DNA of 64,000 bases from Euryodendron excelsum (taxonomy: Eukaryota > Streptophyta > Magnoliopsida > Ericales > Pentaphylacaceae). The DNA is taken from NCBI GenBank assembly GCA_033060915.1, contig CM065399.1, forward strand, positions 14,299,501-14,363,500, read 5' to 3'. The notes beneath the pieces were generated by a model. The model did not search any database, was not told where the DNA came from, and was given only the letters and a program-made list of their open reading frames with translations. The position numbers were made by a program, and so were the translations under genes. Shown in pieces: positions 47,982 to 58,923 of this stretch (position 1 is its first letter; every line of letters begins with the position of its first letter).

Positions 47982-48691
47982 GGCTATGTTTGGTACAAGA
48001 AAATGGAATGAAATGAAATAAAATGGTCATTCCTACTTTCATTCTCATTCTCTTGTTTGGTACTACTATTTAAAAATGAAATAGTCATTCCCAGGGAATG
48101 ACCATTTTGACATTTTGTTAGAATGATCGATCTCTATTTGAAGAGTGAGAATGATTATTCCATTTCCACGTGAAACAGTATAAAACAAAACTTATTAAGA
48201 TTTTTGTTGTTAAATTTCTTCAAAAAAAATATAAAACAAGTTTGGTAATTATTTTTTTTTATTTTAAAAAATTAAAAATTTTAAAAATTAAAAAAAATTT
48301 TAAAAAATTAAAAATTCTCACTATCACTGCCACCACCACCATCACCACCCACTATTGGCCACTGCCACCGCCGCCCCACCACCACCCCCGCCCCACCACC
48401 ACCCCCGCCACTCCCACCAATCGCCACCACCACCCACCGCTGCCACCACCATCACCATTACAAATACTTAATAATATTTTAATAATTAAATAATATATAT
48501 TACTAATATTTTGTATAAACATAATATTAAATTTTCATATCATATACAAATTTTATTCCATTCTTTTGTAGCATTGTTCATTCTCATTTCCACTCGATTA
48601 TCATTCCATTCCATTCTATTCTCATTCTCATTTCCACTCCATTATCATTCAAATTCTATTTCTTTTTCATTCTCTTGTACCAAACATAACC
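47982..48691. mobile_element. PIF/Harbinger-type MITE, 710 bp
   Basis: Terminal inverted repeats GGCTATGTTTGGTACAAGA and GGTTATGTTTGGTACAAGA (read inward from 48691). TTA on each side (47979-47981 and 48692-48694). The paralogous block at 46376 lacks the insert. The arms continue as AATGGAATG/CATTCCATT-rich inverted stretches. The centre (48320-48460) is a CCACCACC/CCGCC-rich stretch unlike the AT-rich arms. Non-autonomous. Confidence 0.85.
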
Positions 48692-48868
48692 TTAAAGAAT
48701 TACTACCAAACACTCCAGACTAACTATCCACTATAACAGCAACCAAGAAAACTGTAAGACAACAAGGGGAAAAGGTTCAGTACAAGTTGAATATCATTTT
48801 CTGTGAAACATCAGAAAAAAGATAATAGAAAATTTTACATGGTGGGAATATTAGTATGTTTTATCAAA

Positions 48869-49157
48869 TACCTCATCCAACAGGAATATCAAGCTTTAAG
48901 TATTCAAAACTGTGATTACCCGATTATATCTAAATATACAACTTGCCACTGCCATCTCTTAATGAATAAAAGGAAACTATGTAGTAAGAAGTTAAGTACT
49001 AGTCACACGAAATGACTTTCAACAAACCCAATTTTGTGTGTACTACATTAACCCAGATGTTGACTGACATTTTCTCCTATCAAAATCAGTATGCTTATGT
49101 TATAAATATGATAGCAGAACAATAACGTATATTAAAAGTTAGGCACCTGGTAATTCT
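48869..49157. other. Non-coding spacer
   Basis: AT-rich, nothing recognised. Lies downstream of the F-box fragment. Confidence 0.4.
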
Positions 49158-49808
49158 GTCTTATGCATTGGGTGAAACCAGACTCTCAACATTTGAAAGT
49201 TGAACGTGAAGGTGAAAATGAGAAATCATCGGATACTTGAATGCAGAATACTTTGGACTGTATAATATTAGATCCGCCCCATATTGTAACGCAATTTCAC
49301 CATTCTGTGCAAAACTCAAAGGCTGACAATGAAGAGATGATATAGAACCCGTCATATATGGGAGTTTGAACAATTTTGTCCTTGAGTCTCTCACTTCATA
49401 TTCTTTCATTACCCATAAATCATCCCAATAATGGTAATTGTTGCTAACTATACAGAGGCATTGTCCTAGAATCCCAAAAGCCATCTCCATAATTAGGTTG
49501 TGGCAACTCCGAATAATCCAGGTAACGAATTACCTCGGGAGAGTTTCCCACGTGAACTAGGTCCTCACTTTCCAATGGCGAGCTCCATTAGCGTATTTAT
49601 TGTACTTGCTGAAATACCCGTATGGAGTACAGCCTTTAATCCTTCTCCAAAAATTCTTCCTCACCCTATAACAATACCCAGAAACACCATTGTAAAGGAC
49701 CACCTTGTAATCGTTGATTGAATTATCATAACCAAGCCCACACGAGATAAGATTCCCAAACCACCCATCCTTGAACGTAATAACATTACCATCGGCGATC
49801 TCAAACAA
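49158..49808 (-). pseudogene. F-box protein C-terminal fragment (F-box-associated domain), broken
   Basis: Minus-strand reading gives a typical F-box-associated (FBA) interaction domain. ISCGLGYDNSINDYKVVLYN is followed by NFWRRIKGC and NGARHWKV. After a frame change come GNSPEVIRYLDYSELPQ, then in another frame MEMAFGILGQCLCIVSNNYH, DLWVMKEYEVRDSRTKLFKL and LILYSPKYSAF. Family proteins recognise targets for SCF ubiquitin ligases. The N-terminal F-box is absent because the sequence ends at the target site of the CACTA element (49810) and, beyond it, at a Copia LTR (55771). A stop after HWKVRT and at least two frame changes make it a pseudogene. Confidence 0.85.
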
Positions 49809-50099
49809 GCACTACTAAAAAAAATGACCCTATTTGTGATGGCTCAAATGTCTTTGCAAATACTTATTATTTTTCACAAAAATAATCTCGACACAAAAAA
49901 TATTTATCGAGACGGTTTTTACACGACGGCAAGTGAGCTGTCACAAAAATTGAGTAAAAACTATACCATTTAATTAAGGTAAAGACTGACACTCCTATCT
50001 ACGACTCTGCATTTGCAACAAAATGTGCCATTGCAAAATTTTTTAATGAAACAACATCGTTTTGGTATTAAAGGATGTAGTTTCGTACCCAAATTCATT

Positions 50100-50313
50100 T
50101 TCCCTGTTCTGCTTTCATCTTCCCTCTAAGGAGCCTTAGCAGGATCGATCGAATGAAAAAAAAAAAGGAAGAGAAATTGTGGCGCCGCTTCCCCTCTTCC
50201 TCTTCCCTCTTCCCGACGACCGCCGACGACTGGTGACGACTGTCGCGCCGCTTCTGGCCAGTCGTTCCCCAGGTGAGCTTCTCTCTCTCTTTCTCTATCT
50301 CTCTCTTGTTCAG
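50100..50313 (+). promoter_or_regulatory. GC-rich leader and possible 5' exon fused to the kinase fragment
   Basis: After an AT-rich subterminal region the base composition jumps (GCCGCTTCCCC, CGACGACCGCCGACGAC). CCCCAG/GTGAGC at 50267-50278 is a good donor and TTGTTCAG at 50306-50313 a good acceptor immediately before kinase exon 50314, giving a potential 40-bp intron, short for a plant. An ATG at 50154 runs into a TGA after 28 codons, so it would not extend into the kinase. A chimeric transcript is possible but unproven. Confidence 0.4.
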
Positions 50314-53300
50314 GAATGCAACCTATATATCAACTTATGAAAGACAGGGCAAAGCTTTTCTCAGAAGCTGAAGTCAGAAATTGGTGCTTCCAAGTATTTC
50401 AGGGGCTTGCATACATGCATCAGCGAGGATATTTTCATCGTGACCTTAAGCCAGGTAAATACTGCTGGTGTTTGTTATTTCGTGATAATGTTACATCTGG
50501 TTGATCTTCCAGCATGTCTAGTTGATGTGAATTTCGAATGGTAGACATGTTTGAGATTAAACATATGTGTCTCTGTGTCCGTTCGATATATTCAAAATAT
50601 ATAGAAGTCGAAGAAATAGTTGTGTTCTAATTTCTAGAACTTGCGTTTTAACACGGTAATATTTTGCGCTGAAGTGTAAGGTGTAAATGCTAATGAAAAA
50701 GAGCTGCTTTTCGGGTGACACTGTGTTTTTGTATTGTTGCCAAATCTTGTAATTATGCTGCAAATGCCACCTGTATGTTGTAAAATTAAAATATGATATT
50801 AATTAACAGTTAAAAGAGAGGCTTCACAGGTGGTTTTATCAGCAAGTGTTTTGAAGGTTTATCAAAATCTTCTTTCCCCCCTCGAACCAAAAAAAATAAA
50901 AAAGCACTCTGATTCACTTCTCTTTTTTTCTTTTTATTTTTTAAGTAATGAGTTTGCAGGTAAATATCCTCGTAATTCCATATTCTCTTTCTAAGGTGCA
51001 TACCTATGTAGGATTTATATTATAATTACTCTACCAATCTACTCTGCATATCGTAATTCCATCTTTTTTCCTTATCTTTAAGATGCATTCATAGTGTATT
51101 GAAACAATTTTGAGTTTTTAACTGCTTGCCCTTAACTAATATCACCCTTGATAGTTATGTTCTTGGAAAATTTAGAATAACTTGCACACGTGTGTGTAAA
51201 TGTGAATCTGTATTAGGTCTCTTCATTTTTTGTTTTTGTCAAAAAAAAAAAAAAAAAAGGGATATTGCACGATTAACTTCATTAATAGTTACCATAGTGC
51301 CATTGCTTAGCTTTCTACCGATAGAAAATGGAGGTTGACGTTGGGGTCAGTTGTAACTCCTACTTCATTCTTTGCCCTATGAATTATCCTTGGCTTCAAA
51401 TTGACGTCGCTTAGTAGTTGTAATATAACGTCTGGGTTGGATGCTTTCCTGCAACAAGGTTTTTGGTTTTTATTATACAATCGAGGTCATTTTGATACAT
51501 GGTCTTGCCACTTTGTCTTGTCTTGAGCTGATTTAGGTTCCCTTTGTACTTCTGTGTTCAGATGGTCCTGGTACTTATATCCCTCCTTTCTCCCCTGATC
51601 CGCGTGAGGTCACATTAATTTTTTAATCCCTTTTGTATGCCCTTTTATGTTTGTATATGCATATTTCCAGTAATCTGTGTTTGAACTCTCTTTTCGTTTA
51701 TCTTTTTTCTTTGTTTAATTTTTCTTTCTTTGTATAATTTCTTAAAGAAATGTGTCAAAAACTTTCACCTGCTCACTATGCAGAGAACTTGCTGGTTTCA
51801 AAAGACGTTATAAAAATTGCCGATTTTGGTCTTGCTCACGAGATCAGTTTTCAACCAACATTGCAGAGAATATGTCTCAACACGCTGGTACATGGTGGTT
51901 TAACCCTTCGTTCTCTCGTCATTTTGACATTTGTATTATTATTGAATAAATACTGCAGTTGTATTCTTGTGTATTTGAAGCTAAAACATGGATTTGGCAG
52001 GTATCGGGCCCCTGAAGTTCTGCTTCAGTCTCCAGTGTATAATTCTGCAGTTGGTGAGCAAATTATGGAATGAAAGCATGTTGAAAAAATGTCTTTAATG
52101 ATTATGAATTGAGTTTATAATTGGTTTTCTCCTTTCTACCACCAGATATGTGGGCAATGGGTGCAATCATGGCTGAACTGTTTACTCTCCCTGCCCCCTT
52201 TTTCCGGGCTCATGGTGCATATCTTATCCTTTTGAATCCCTTGCATTAATTGTTACTAGAGTTCAACATGACTTGGTGAAAATAACAGATCATGATTGTG
52301 ATTAAGTTTCTTTCCTAGAAGGTTGCTTTCCCTTCGCTTGTCTCCTTGTGGTGAAACAAACCACGACTTAGGTGTCCTTAAATATTGCCAAGACTTTTAA
52401 AGATGCTTTCAATATAACTATGTTCCCTTCCCGTTGTTGGACTAAAATCTGTGTTTTTTCGCACTCGTTGCAGTGAAGCAGATGAGATCTACAAAATATG
52501 CAGTGTAATAGGCACCCCAACTGAGAGTGATTGAGCTGAAGGACTTAAACTTGCAAGTGCTATTAACTACCAGGTCCCACAGGTCAGTTGTTATTGGTTT
52601 TTATTTTTAACTCTGTTGTGTAAATCCAGCTACTAGTTTTAAGCTATGTTCAAATTCTTCTCAGTGAGTTATAGTTTGTTTTGAAATATAGTTGATAAAT
52701 GCTTGAGCCTCGTAATAATGAAAGTATTATATTTATTTTGGCCCACATATTGGACATGGTTTTTCTTGCTGTTTCTATGGGAATATGCTTTTTGAGGACT
52801 ATAAAAAAATGTTAGAAGGTTTAGTGATTGCATGCTCTTTGCATACGTTCTGCTCTTTTGGTGCAATCCGTATGAAGGATTAGAATGCTAAACGGTTGCA
52901 CTTTGGTAAGAAGTGACCTTTAGTACATCCTTACCATATGCATTAACTTGGAATGTCATCTCATTTACAGATGTTGCATATTGAATTATATTAGATGATG
53001 TTCTTTTTAGTAAATATGACCAAGGCCTTAAAAGATGCTGTTTAATTTGACATGACAGCTCCCTGGTGTCCATCTTTCTGTATTGATACCATCTGCTAGT
53101 GAGGATGCAATCAATCTTATTACCGTAAGTACTGGTCTTTTGTAACTTTAGTCTAAGCTTTTGCTTTCTTTTTTCTCCTATCTTTGCTTTAGACTTCTGA
53201 TTTTCACGTGTGGAAAATTCATTAAATGTCTTTAAAAACTTTAGCTGGTTGTCTTAGGAAGATTGGTATTGTTTACTATCTGTATTATCTTCTAATATGT

Positions 53301-53607
53301 TGTGCTTTTTCGTATTTCTTGCGAAACCCGTGGTTGCTTTGTTCGTGGGATCCTTGCAAGAGGACAACAGCCTTAGAGGCCCTACAGCATCCATTTTTCA
53401 GGGTGGCTAAGTTTTTTTTTCCTTCTACACCATACATTCATCTCAAGAAGCAACCAGACTGGAATGTACATTGTTAGGTTTCTTTGCATTTGATCTGTCG
53501 TGGCTTTAGTTAACTGATAATTGAATTGTATTATTTGATTTGGCAGAGTTGCTTTTACACTGCAACAGCTTTTCAATCCAAAACTGCGGTCACCAGAACG
53601 CCGGACG
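50314..53607 (+). pseudogene. MHK/MAK-family Ser/Thr kinase gene fragment captured with introns
   Basis: Exons: 50314-50454 ([20 protein letters not shown] .. YFHRDLKP), 51784-51887 (ENLLVSKDVIKIADFGLA), 52001-52053 (WYRAPEVLLQSPVY), 52146-52214 (DMWAMGAIMAEL), 52474-52582 (EADEIYKICSVIGTPTESD), 53059-53124 (LPGVHLSVLIPSASEDAINL), about 53330-53402 (CSWDPCKRTTALEALQHPFF) and 53547-53607 (SCFYTATAFQSKTAVTRTP). These cover the catalytic loop HRDLKP, DFG, APE region and C-lobe of a plant MHK (male germ cell-associated kinase-like) protein. The Gly loop, catalytic Lys and first exons are missing. Lesions: a 2-bp insertion before the WYRAPE exon (about 51868), a TGA for the expected Trp at 52532-52534, loss of the acceptor near 53330, and altered LFP-G region. 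Not a functional kinase. Retained introns show capture at DNA level. Confidence 0.93.
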
Positions 53608-54900
53608 GTGAGAGTTGTCACATTTTTTCACTTAATCTTTAAAAAAAAAAAATTATTTTATAAGCCATTTGTACACTAAAATTCCGGAACGGCCTCTGAA
53701 GTCCATCAAACTTGACACGTAGGAAGATTTAGGCACGAGTGACGTGTGGGAACAAATGGCACGGTCGCAGCTTCCGAGGTATGAGTTGTCATATTTTTTT
53801 ACTTAACCTTTAAAAAGAAATGTTTTTTTTCCGAGCCGTTTGGATACTAAAATCCCGAAACGGCCTCGGAAATCCGTCAAACTTGACACGTAGAAAGGTT
53901 TAGACACGAGTGACGTGTGAAAACAAATGACATGGTCATCGGATTATCGGAGTAAGAGTTGTCACGTTTTTTCACTTAACCTTTAAAAAAAAACATTTTT
54001 TTCCGAGTCGTTTGGATACTAAAATCACTAAACGGCCTCATGAGTCCGTCAAACATGACACGTAGGAATGTTTAGGCACGAGTGATGTGTGGGAACAAAC
54101 GGTACGGTTGTCGGACTCTCGAGGTGAGAGTTGTCACGTTTTTTTCACTTAACCTTTAAAACAAACATTTTTTTTCAAGCCGTTTGGGTACTAAAATCTC
54201 GAAACGGTCTCGAGAGTTCGTCAAACTTGACACGTAGGAAGGTTTAGGTATGAGTGACGTGTGGGAATAAACGACACGATTGTCGAACTCTCGAAATGAG
54301 AGTTGTCACGTATTTTCACTTAACCTTTAAAAAAATAGATTTTTTTCGGAGCCGTTTGGGTACTAAAATCCCGAAATGGCCTCGTGAGTCCGTCAAACTT
54401 AACACATAGCAAGGTTTATGCATAAGTGACGTGTGGGAACAAACGGCAGGGTCGCTAGATTCCTGGCTTGAGAGTTGTCATTTTTTTTCACTTAACCTTT
54501 AAAAAAAAACCATTATTTTTTGTGCCGTTTGGGTTTTAAAATTCCAAAACTGCCTCGAGAGTCCATCAAACTTCATACATAAGAAGGTTTAGGCACGAGT
54601 GACGTATGAGAACAAACGGCACGGTCGCCGGACTCTCGTGTTGAGAGTTGTAACGTTTTTTTCACTTAATTTTTAAAAAAAACATTTTTTTCCAAGCTGT
54701 TTGGGTACTACATTTCCGAAATGGCTTCAGGAGTCTATTAAACTTGACACGTAGGAAGGTTTAGGCACGAGTGATGTGTGGGAATAAACGGCACAGACGC
54801 CGGACTCTCGGAGTGAGAGTTGTCACGTTTTTTTACTTAACTTTTTAAGAAAAATAATATTTTCCGAGCCATTTGAATACTAGAATCTCGAATTTTTCTT
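53575..54900. repeat. 172-bp tandem satellite, about 7.5 units
   Basis: GAGAGTTGTCA recurs at starts 53614, 53785, 53958, 54130, 54302, 54474, 54647 and 54819 (intervals 171-173 bp). Each unit has a poly-T/CACTTAACCTTTAAA block, a CCGTTTGGGTACTAAAAT block, a CGTCAAACTTGACACGTAGG block and a GAGTGACGTGTGGGAACAAA block. The array starts right at the end of the last kinase exon (GCCGGAC occurs at both sides of the junction). Confidence 0.95.
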
Positions 54901-55765
54901 TCAATAAGCCTATTTATTTATATGCATATTTATTCATTGTCTCTGATATGTTCATTATTTTATCTAATATATATATATATATGTAGGTTATTCGCAAGGA
55001 ATAGATCAATCTATGGTGTTTATATATCGGTATATTTTGCGATAGATTTAAAACTCTCTTTTGGTCTGTAGATTATGAATTTGTAATGTTATTTTGAGAG
55101 GCACTATACATATATTTTTATTTTATAAATTTTAATGGGAGATAATGTTTGTTTGGAGACAATGTTTAAAATATGTGTTAGTTTATTTTGTTAGGCATAT
55201 GTATAGATATTTGGATTTGAATGAATATTTTAATTTTTGTCATTTGTATAATGTTAAATGTACATTTTATTAGGTGAAAAAAAGCTACAAAATAATTCAC
55301 TAATTGAATAAGGAATTTTTTTTAAAAAAGTATTAGTGACAGTTATAAAACCGTCGGTAAAAGTGCCTAATGTGTCGGCCTAAAATGCTGCAAATGTGTT
55401 GTCCTTTTGCGACAGTTATGTTGCTGTCACTAAAGCTATTATTTGTGATGGGTTCAAACTGTTGCTAATAATGGTAGTGAATGATTATTTACGATTGCTT
55501 TTATTCGTGGCTAATAACCTATTAGCATCGGCATTGCAGTGACCGTAAATACTATTACCTAGGTGACTAGTATTTGCGATGGGATTTTGTCGTCGCAAAA
55601 GGTGATCTATATCGTCGCTTGGCCATCGTAAATAGTATTTGCTACGCTTGTAAATTTGTTGCCGGAAATGCTGTCACACTGCCGACGCTATTGAGTATTT
55701 GCAATGGCATAATAGGCTTTTGCGACGGTATGACGTCATCACAAATACTACAATTTTTAGTAGTG
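54901..55765. repeat. Right subterminal region of the Pack-CACTA element
   Basis: AT-rich to about 55320, then dense GTCGCAAAA/TTTGCGACGG/CCGTCGGTAA-like words in both orientations up to the terminus. Such words are the presumed binding sites of the TNPA-type protein. Confidence 0.75.
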
Positions 55766-55770
55766 AAGGT

Positions 55771-56765
55771 TGTTAAAATTGGAATATTACATTCGATTGT
55801 TCGGGAGTTCGCAAGATCGAATCATAGGATCGGATCGAGGATTGTAAGATCCTACAACTAAACTGAAAATCCGTGTGGGGATGTGGATTTGCCTGTAGTT
55901 AATTAAATACTCTAAGTCCATTAATCCTATATGCAACTTTAAAGTAATAAAGTAAAGAGACAAGGTGCACAGTAACGTGGAAACCCTATCTACTAGGAAA
56001 AAAATTCTGGGGCCATACATAGCCACTAACGTACTCAGTACTATAAACCTTGAATAGTTACAAGAGTAAACTTACAACCCAACTAGATGATCTACAACTA
56101 TGATAGAAGTTTCAAACTTGCTCACTAGACATTCATGATTTACCGTTTTCTCGTGCTATTGATGTCACCTTTTGGAATTCGCCAAAGATTATATGTGTGA
56201 AGTTTGTTTGTTGACCAAAAGAAACACTCCAATAAACATGTAACCACAATAAAGCTCTTTGAATAGCTGGACAATCTCTCTGATTTTGTGCATATCAATT
56301 ATAAAGCTTTTAGAGTCTTTATATAGAAGTTTGGAGTGTTTGTAGAGCCTTGGACGATGTGTATGTCAAACTATGAAAGGATTTCTAAGCTGATATGGAA
56401 CAGAAGATCGATTTTTTTTAAAACTCTACCGACCGTTCGAACCCTCTAGTTAGGGGTTTGAATGCCAACCATTCGAACTCTTAGGTACCTCGTTCGAACA
56501 CCCGTCTGTGGCAAGTGCGTGGATCTCAAAAAGTTATGTGAAATCGATATATTATGGACCTCAGTAGCACTTCATGTTTGAGAGATATAGCCTTCTAAAG
56601 TTTTATCTTTACGTGCTTCAACAGCTTATACCATAGCTTCAACAGCTTGTACTTTGACAACATTCACTTGAAACTTATTCTAAGTTGGCCCAAATACAAC
56701 TCAAAACACAATTACAATTAAAGATCTTTTGTGTAAGGAATATATCAACTCTAGAAAACCTAACA
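55771..56765 (-). repeat. Ty1/Copia LTR (995 bp), minus strand
   Basis: Bounded on the minus strand by TGTTAGG (56765) and TTTTAACA (55771). The polypurine tract lies immediately upstream (56766-56778). The sequence beyond the left end (ACCTTGTTTGAG on the minus strand) is F-box gene sequence once the Pack-CACTA insertion is removed, so this LTR was inserted into the F-box gene. Contains a 157-bp module shared with the LTR at 14021-15455. Confidence 0.85.
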
Positions 56766-58213
56766 ATCTCCCCTTTTGGCAATTTCGTGATAAAATACAA
56801 ATTAAAAAATACAATCAAATGATTCAAACATATAAAAAGTTAAGCTCGAAGAAGTCACTTGTGTACCTGTCTATCTGTAAAAACACAATTAAATAACCTT
56901 GTGAAACTGCAAGTGAAATATCAATAAAAAAAATCAAGTTCACGAATAAATTTTTTCCCCTCACATGCATACATCACCTCTCTCCCTTAATTACAATGCA
57001 AATAATAGGATTTAACCTTTATATTTTTTCTCTTTTTTTGTCAAAAATTGACAAAGAAAATTCAATAAAACTTATTTTAATAACAATAGAGTAGCAAGGA
57101 ATAGAAAGGAATAAATAAAACATATATAGAAGGGATCCTCAACACGCCATAAGAAAAGAAATCACTTTAAAAATGTTGACAATAAATCAAGTAGCATCTT
57201 ATGATATGTAGGAGTAAATCTTATGACTCAATTATTGTCTCAAATACAAAATACACTCAATGAATTGAAAATTTCAACATCTTGGTACAAAGGTGTTATT
57301 TGTAGACATAGCCATGTGGTTATTCTCGGTGAACTCGAAAGCTATAGAATTGAAACGAACACTAACAAATATCAATGTTAATAAATTTGTTCAAATTCTT
57401 GAGATAATTACACAACTAAAACATAGACCAATCGTACTTGTGTGTTACAAGTATGGAAACTCCCCCTTAATGAGATCATATTTAATACCTTTGTAAGAGC
57501 TAAATTTATCTTCTTTTGCATAGCTCAATGATTTTTTTTTGTTTTTTTTAAGCAATCTCAATATTTAAAACATAGTAGCTCTTTTGATGATTTTACCCAG
57601 AGGTGCATATTTTGATATACATTTATAATGGCTTTCACAAATGTTAAGGTTAGAAGTATTTAAATAAATGATGAAACATGAACATTGGTCAATCTAGTAT
57701 GCAACTATCTTATAGAATATGATAATAGAGCAAACTAACAAGAATTACACACATTTGTCATCCAAATCAGGCGCACCAAGTGTGCTTAGTGATCACATGA
57801 CATATGTTTTCAAATTTACTCATAATGTAGACAAAGATAATTAAATTTAAATCTAAATCATGTATTCAATGTCTAACAATGTATATTATCACCGTCATGA
57901 ACAATTACTTAACAAATCATAAAAACACTAATGACCTATAATCAGAAAATATTATTGGTATTTTTTTATTTTTTTTAAAACTAAAATCTACAACTACGAA
58001 TATAGCACTAGGACAAAATAATAAGAATCAAATAACTTCCTATGCTATGTCAGAATCAGGACTCTAATTAGAAAGAATAACCCCTACAGAAATTTTAGGG
58101 GAATTCAGGGCCTTTAAATCATATTTTCTAACCCAGATAGACTTAGAATTTTTCATTTTTTAAATGACTTGTCTGAGGTGACTTACTTGGGTGTTCAAAT
58201 CTTTGATCTATCT
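56766..58213 (-). other. Non-coding internal region of the Copia element with polypurine tract
   Basis: AAAAGGGGAGAT at the LTR edge (56766-56778), preceded by TTATCACGAAATTGCC, the standard Sirevirus-like context. The remaining 1.4 kb is AT-rich with no protease, integrase or reverse transcriptase, so pol has been deleted. Confidence 0.7.
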
Positions 58214-58900
58214 TTATAGTGCATTATTAGGCATTCTAAGTTGCATATCATGAAAAGATTTTTTTGAATTTTTTAACTGATTGCACCTAGGGTTGATATG
58301 TCCCACAACACCATAGTGATGGCATACAAGAACAAAATTAGGATGTGTCATTCTTTGTGCCTCAACCTGCCAGCCGTTTGAACGCATATACTGATTGTTC
58401 AAATGCCATTGCTGGCCATTCGGACGTCAGGCATTCGAACGCATTCTCTTCCTGTTCGTATGCTATCCAGAGTTGAAATTTGTGAAATTGGGAACATACC
58501 TTGGATTCTTTTACCTGTTTTTGATTTCTTAAAGGTTCTAAAACGTCCTGGTATGTCTCTGATTTTGATGGATCTACTTGAGGAATGAATTTTGGTGTTT
58601 TACTCGATGTAGTTCCATCAAATCCGATTTCATCTTTATCTCCGAATGTTTTTTGATTGTTCCAAATGTGATCAATTTTCTTGGAGCCTATACTAAAACC
58701 TTTTAGAGAATCTTTAGTATGAGATAAATTAGATTTAACTAATTCAAGTTCTTTATCAAGATTTTTGTTCTTCTCAAGTGTAGCATTAGCAGTAGATAAA
58801 TCAGAATTTAAAGTGGATATATTCTCCTCTAGGCCTTTGATTAGTGAACTCATATGTCATGAGGGAGCCTAAGAGTTCTTCAAGAGGCAAGGTATTGAGA
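58214..58900 (-). pseudogene. Sirevirus-like Copia gag fragment
   Basis: 58853-58362 (minus) encodes a coiled coil (LIKGLEENISTLNSDLST, then KNKNLDKELELVKSNLSH) and the KGFSIGSKKIDHIWNNQKTF .. KDEIGFDG block characteristic of the gag C-terminal half in plant Copia/Sire elements. The next frame, 58402-58214, keeps a damaged CCHC zinc knuckle (CHHYGVVGHINPRC, second Cys replaced by Tyr). A frameshift separates them. The N-terminal gag is missing because a Tat/Ogre LTR fragment begins at 58924. Role in life: particle assembly. Confidence 0.8.
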
Positions 58901-58923
58901 TCCTTAGCTTCTTAAATTGCAGT

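Larger units (their letters stand above)
49810..55765. mobile_element. Pack-CACTA element, 5.96 kb, with captured kinase gene and satellite array
   Basis: Termini CACTACTAAAAAAAATGACC (49810) and, read inward from 55765, CACTACTAAAAATTGTAG. The 3-bp duplication AAG lies at 49807-49809 and 55766-55768. Subterminal regions carry repeats such as TTTGCGACGG, TATTTGTGATGG and GTCGCAAA, in both orientations. No transposase. Contents from left to right: GC-rich leader with a splice-like donor (50160-50273), MHK-like kinase exons and introns (50314-53607), 172-bp tandem repeats (53575-54900) and the right subterminal region (55300-55765). It must have been mobilised in trans. Confidence 0.93.

Noticed and set aside
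48170..48493. 107-codon frame rich in Thr/Pro/His
   Set aside because: It lies entirely in the MITE; composition comes from a CCA/CCG-rich stretch.
53575..54900. CRISPR-like array
   Set aside because: Repeats are contiguous 172-bp tandem units without short direct repeats separated by unique spacers, and the genome is a plant's.
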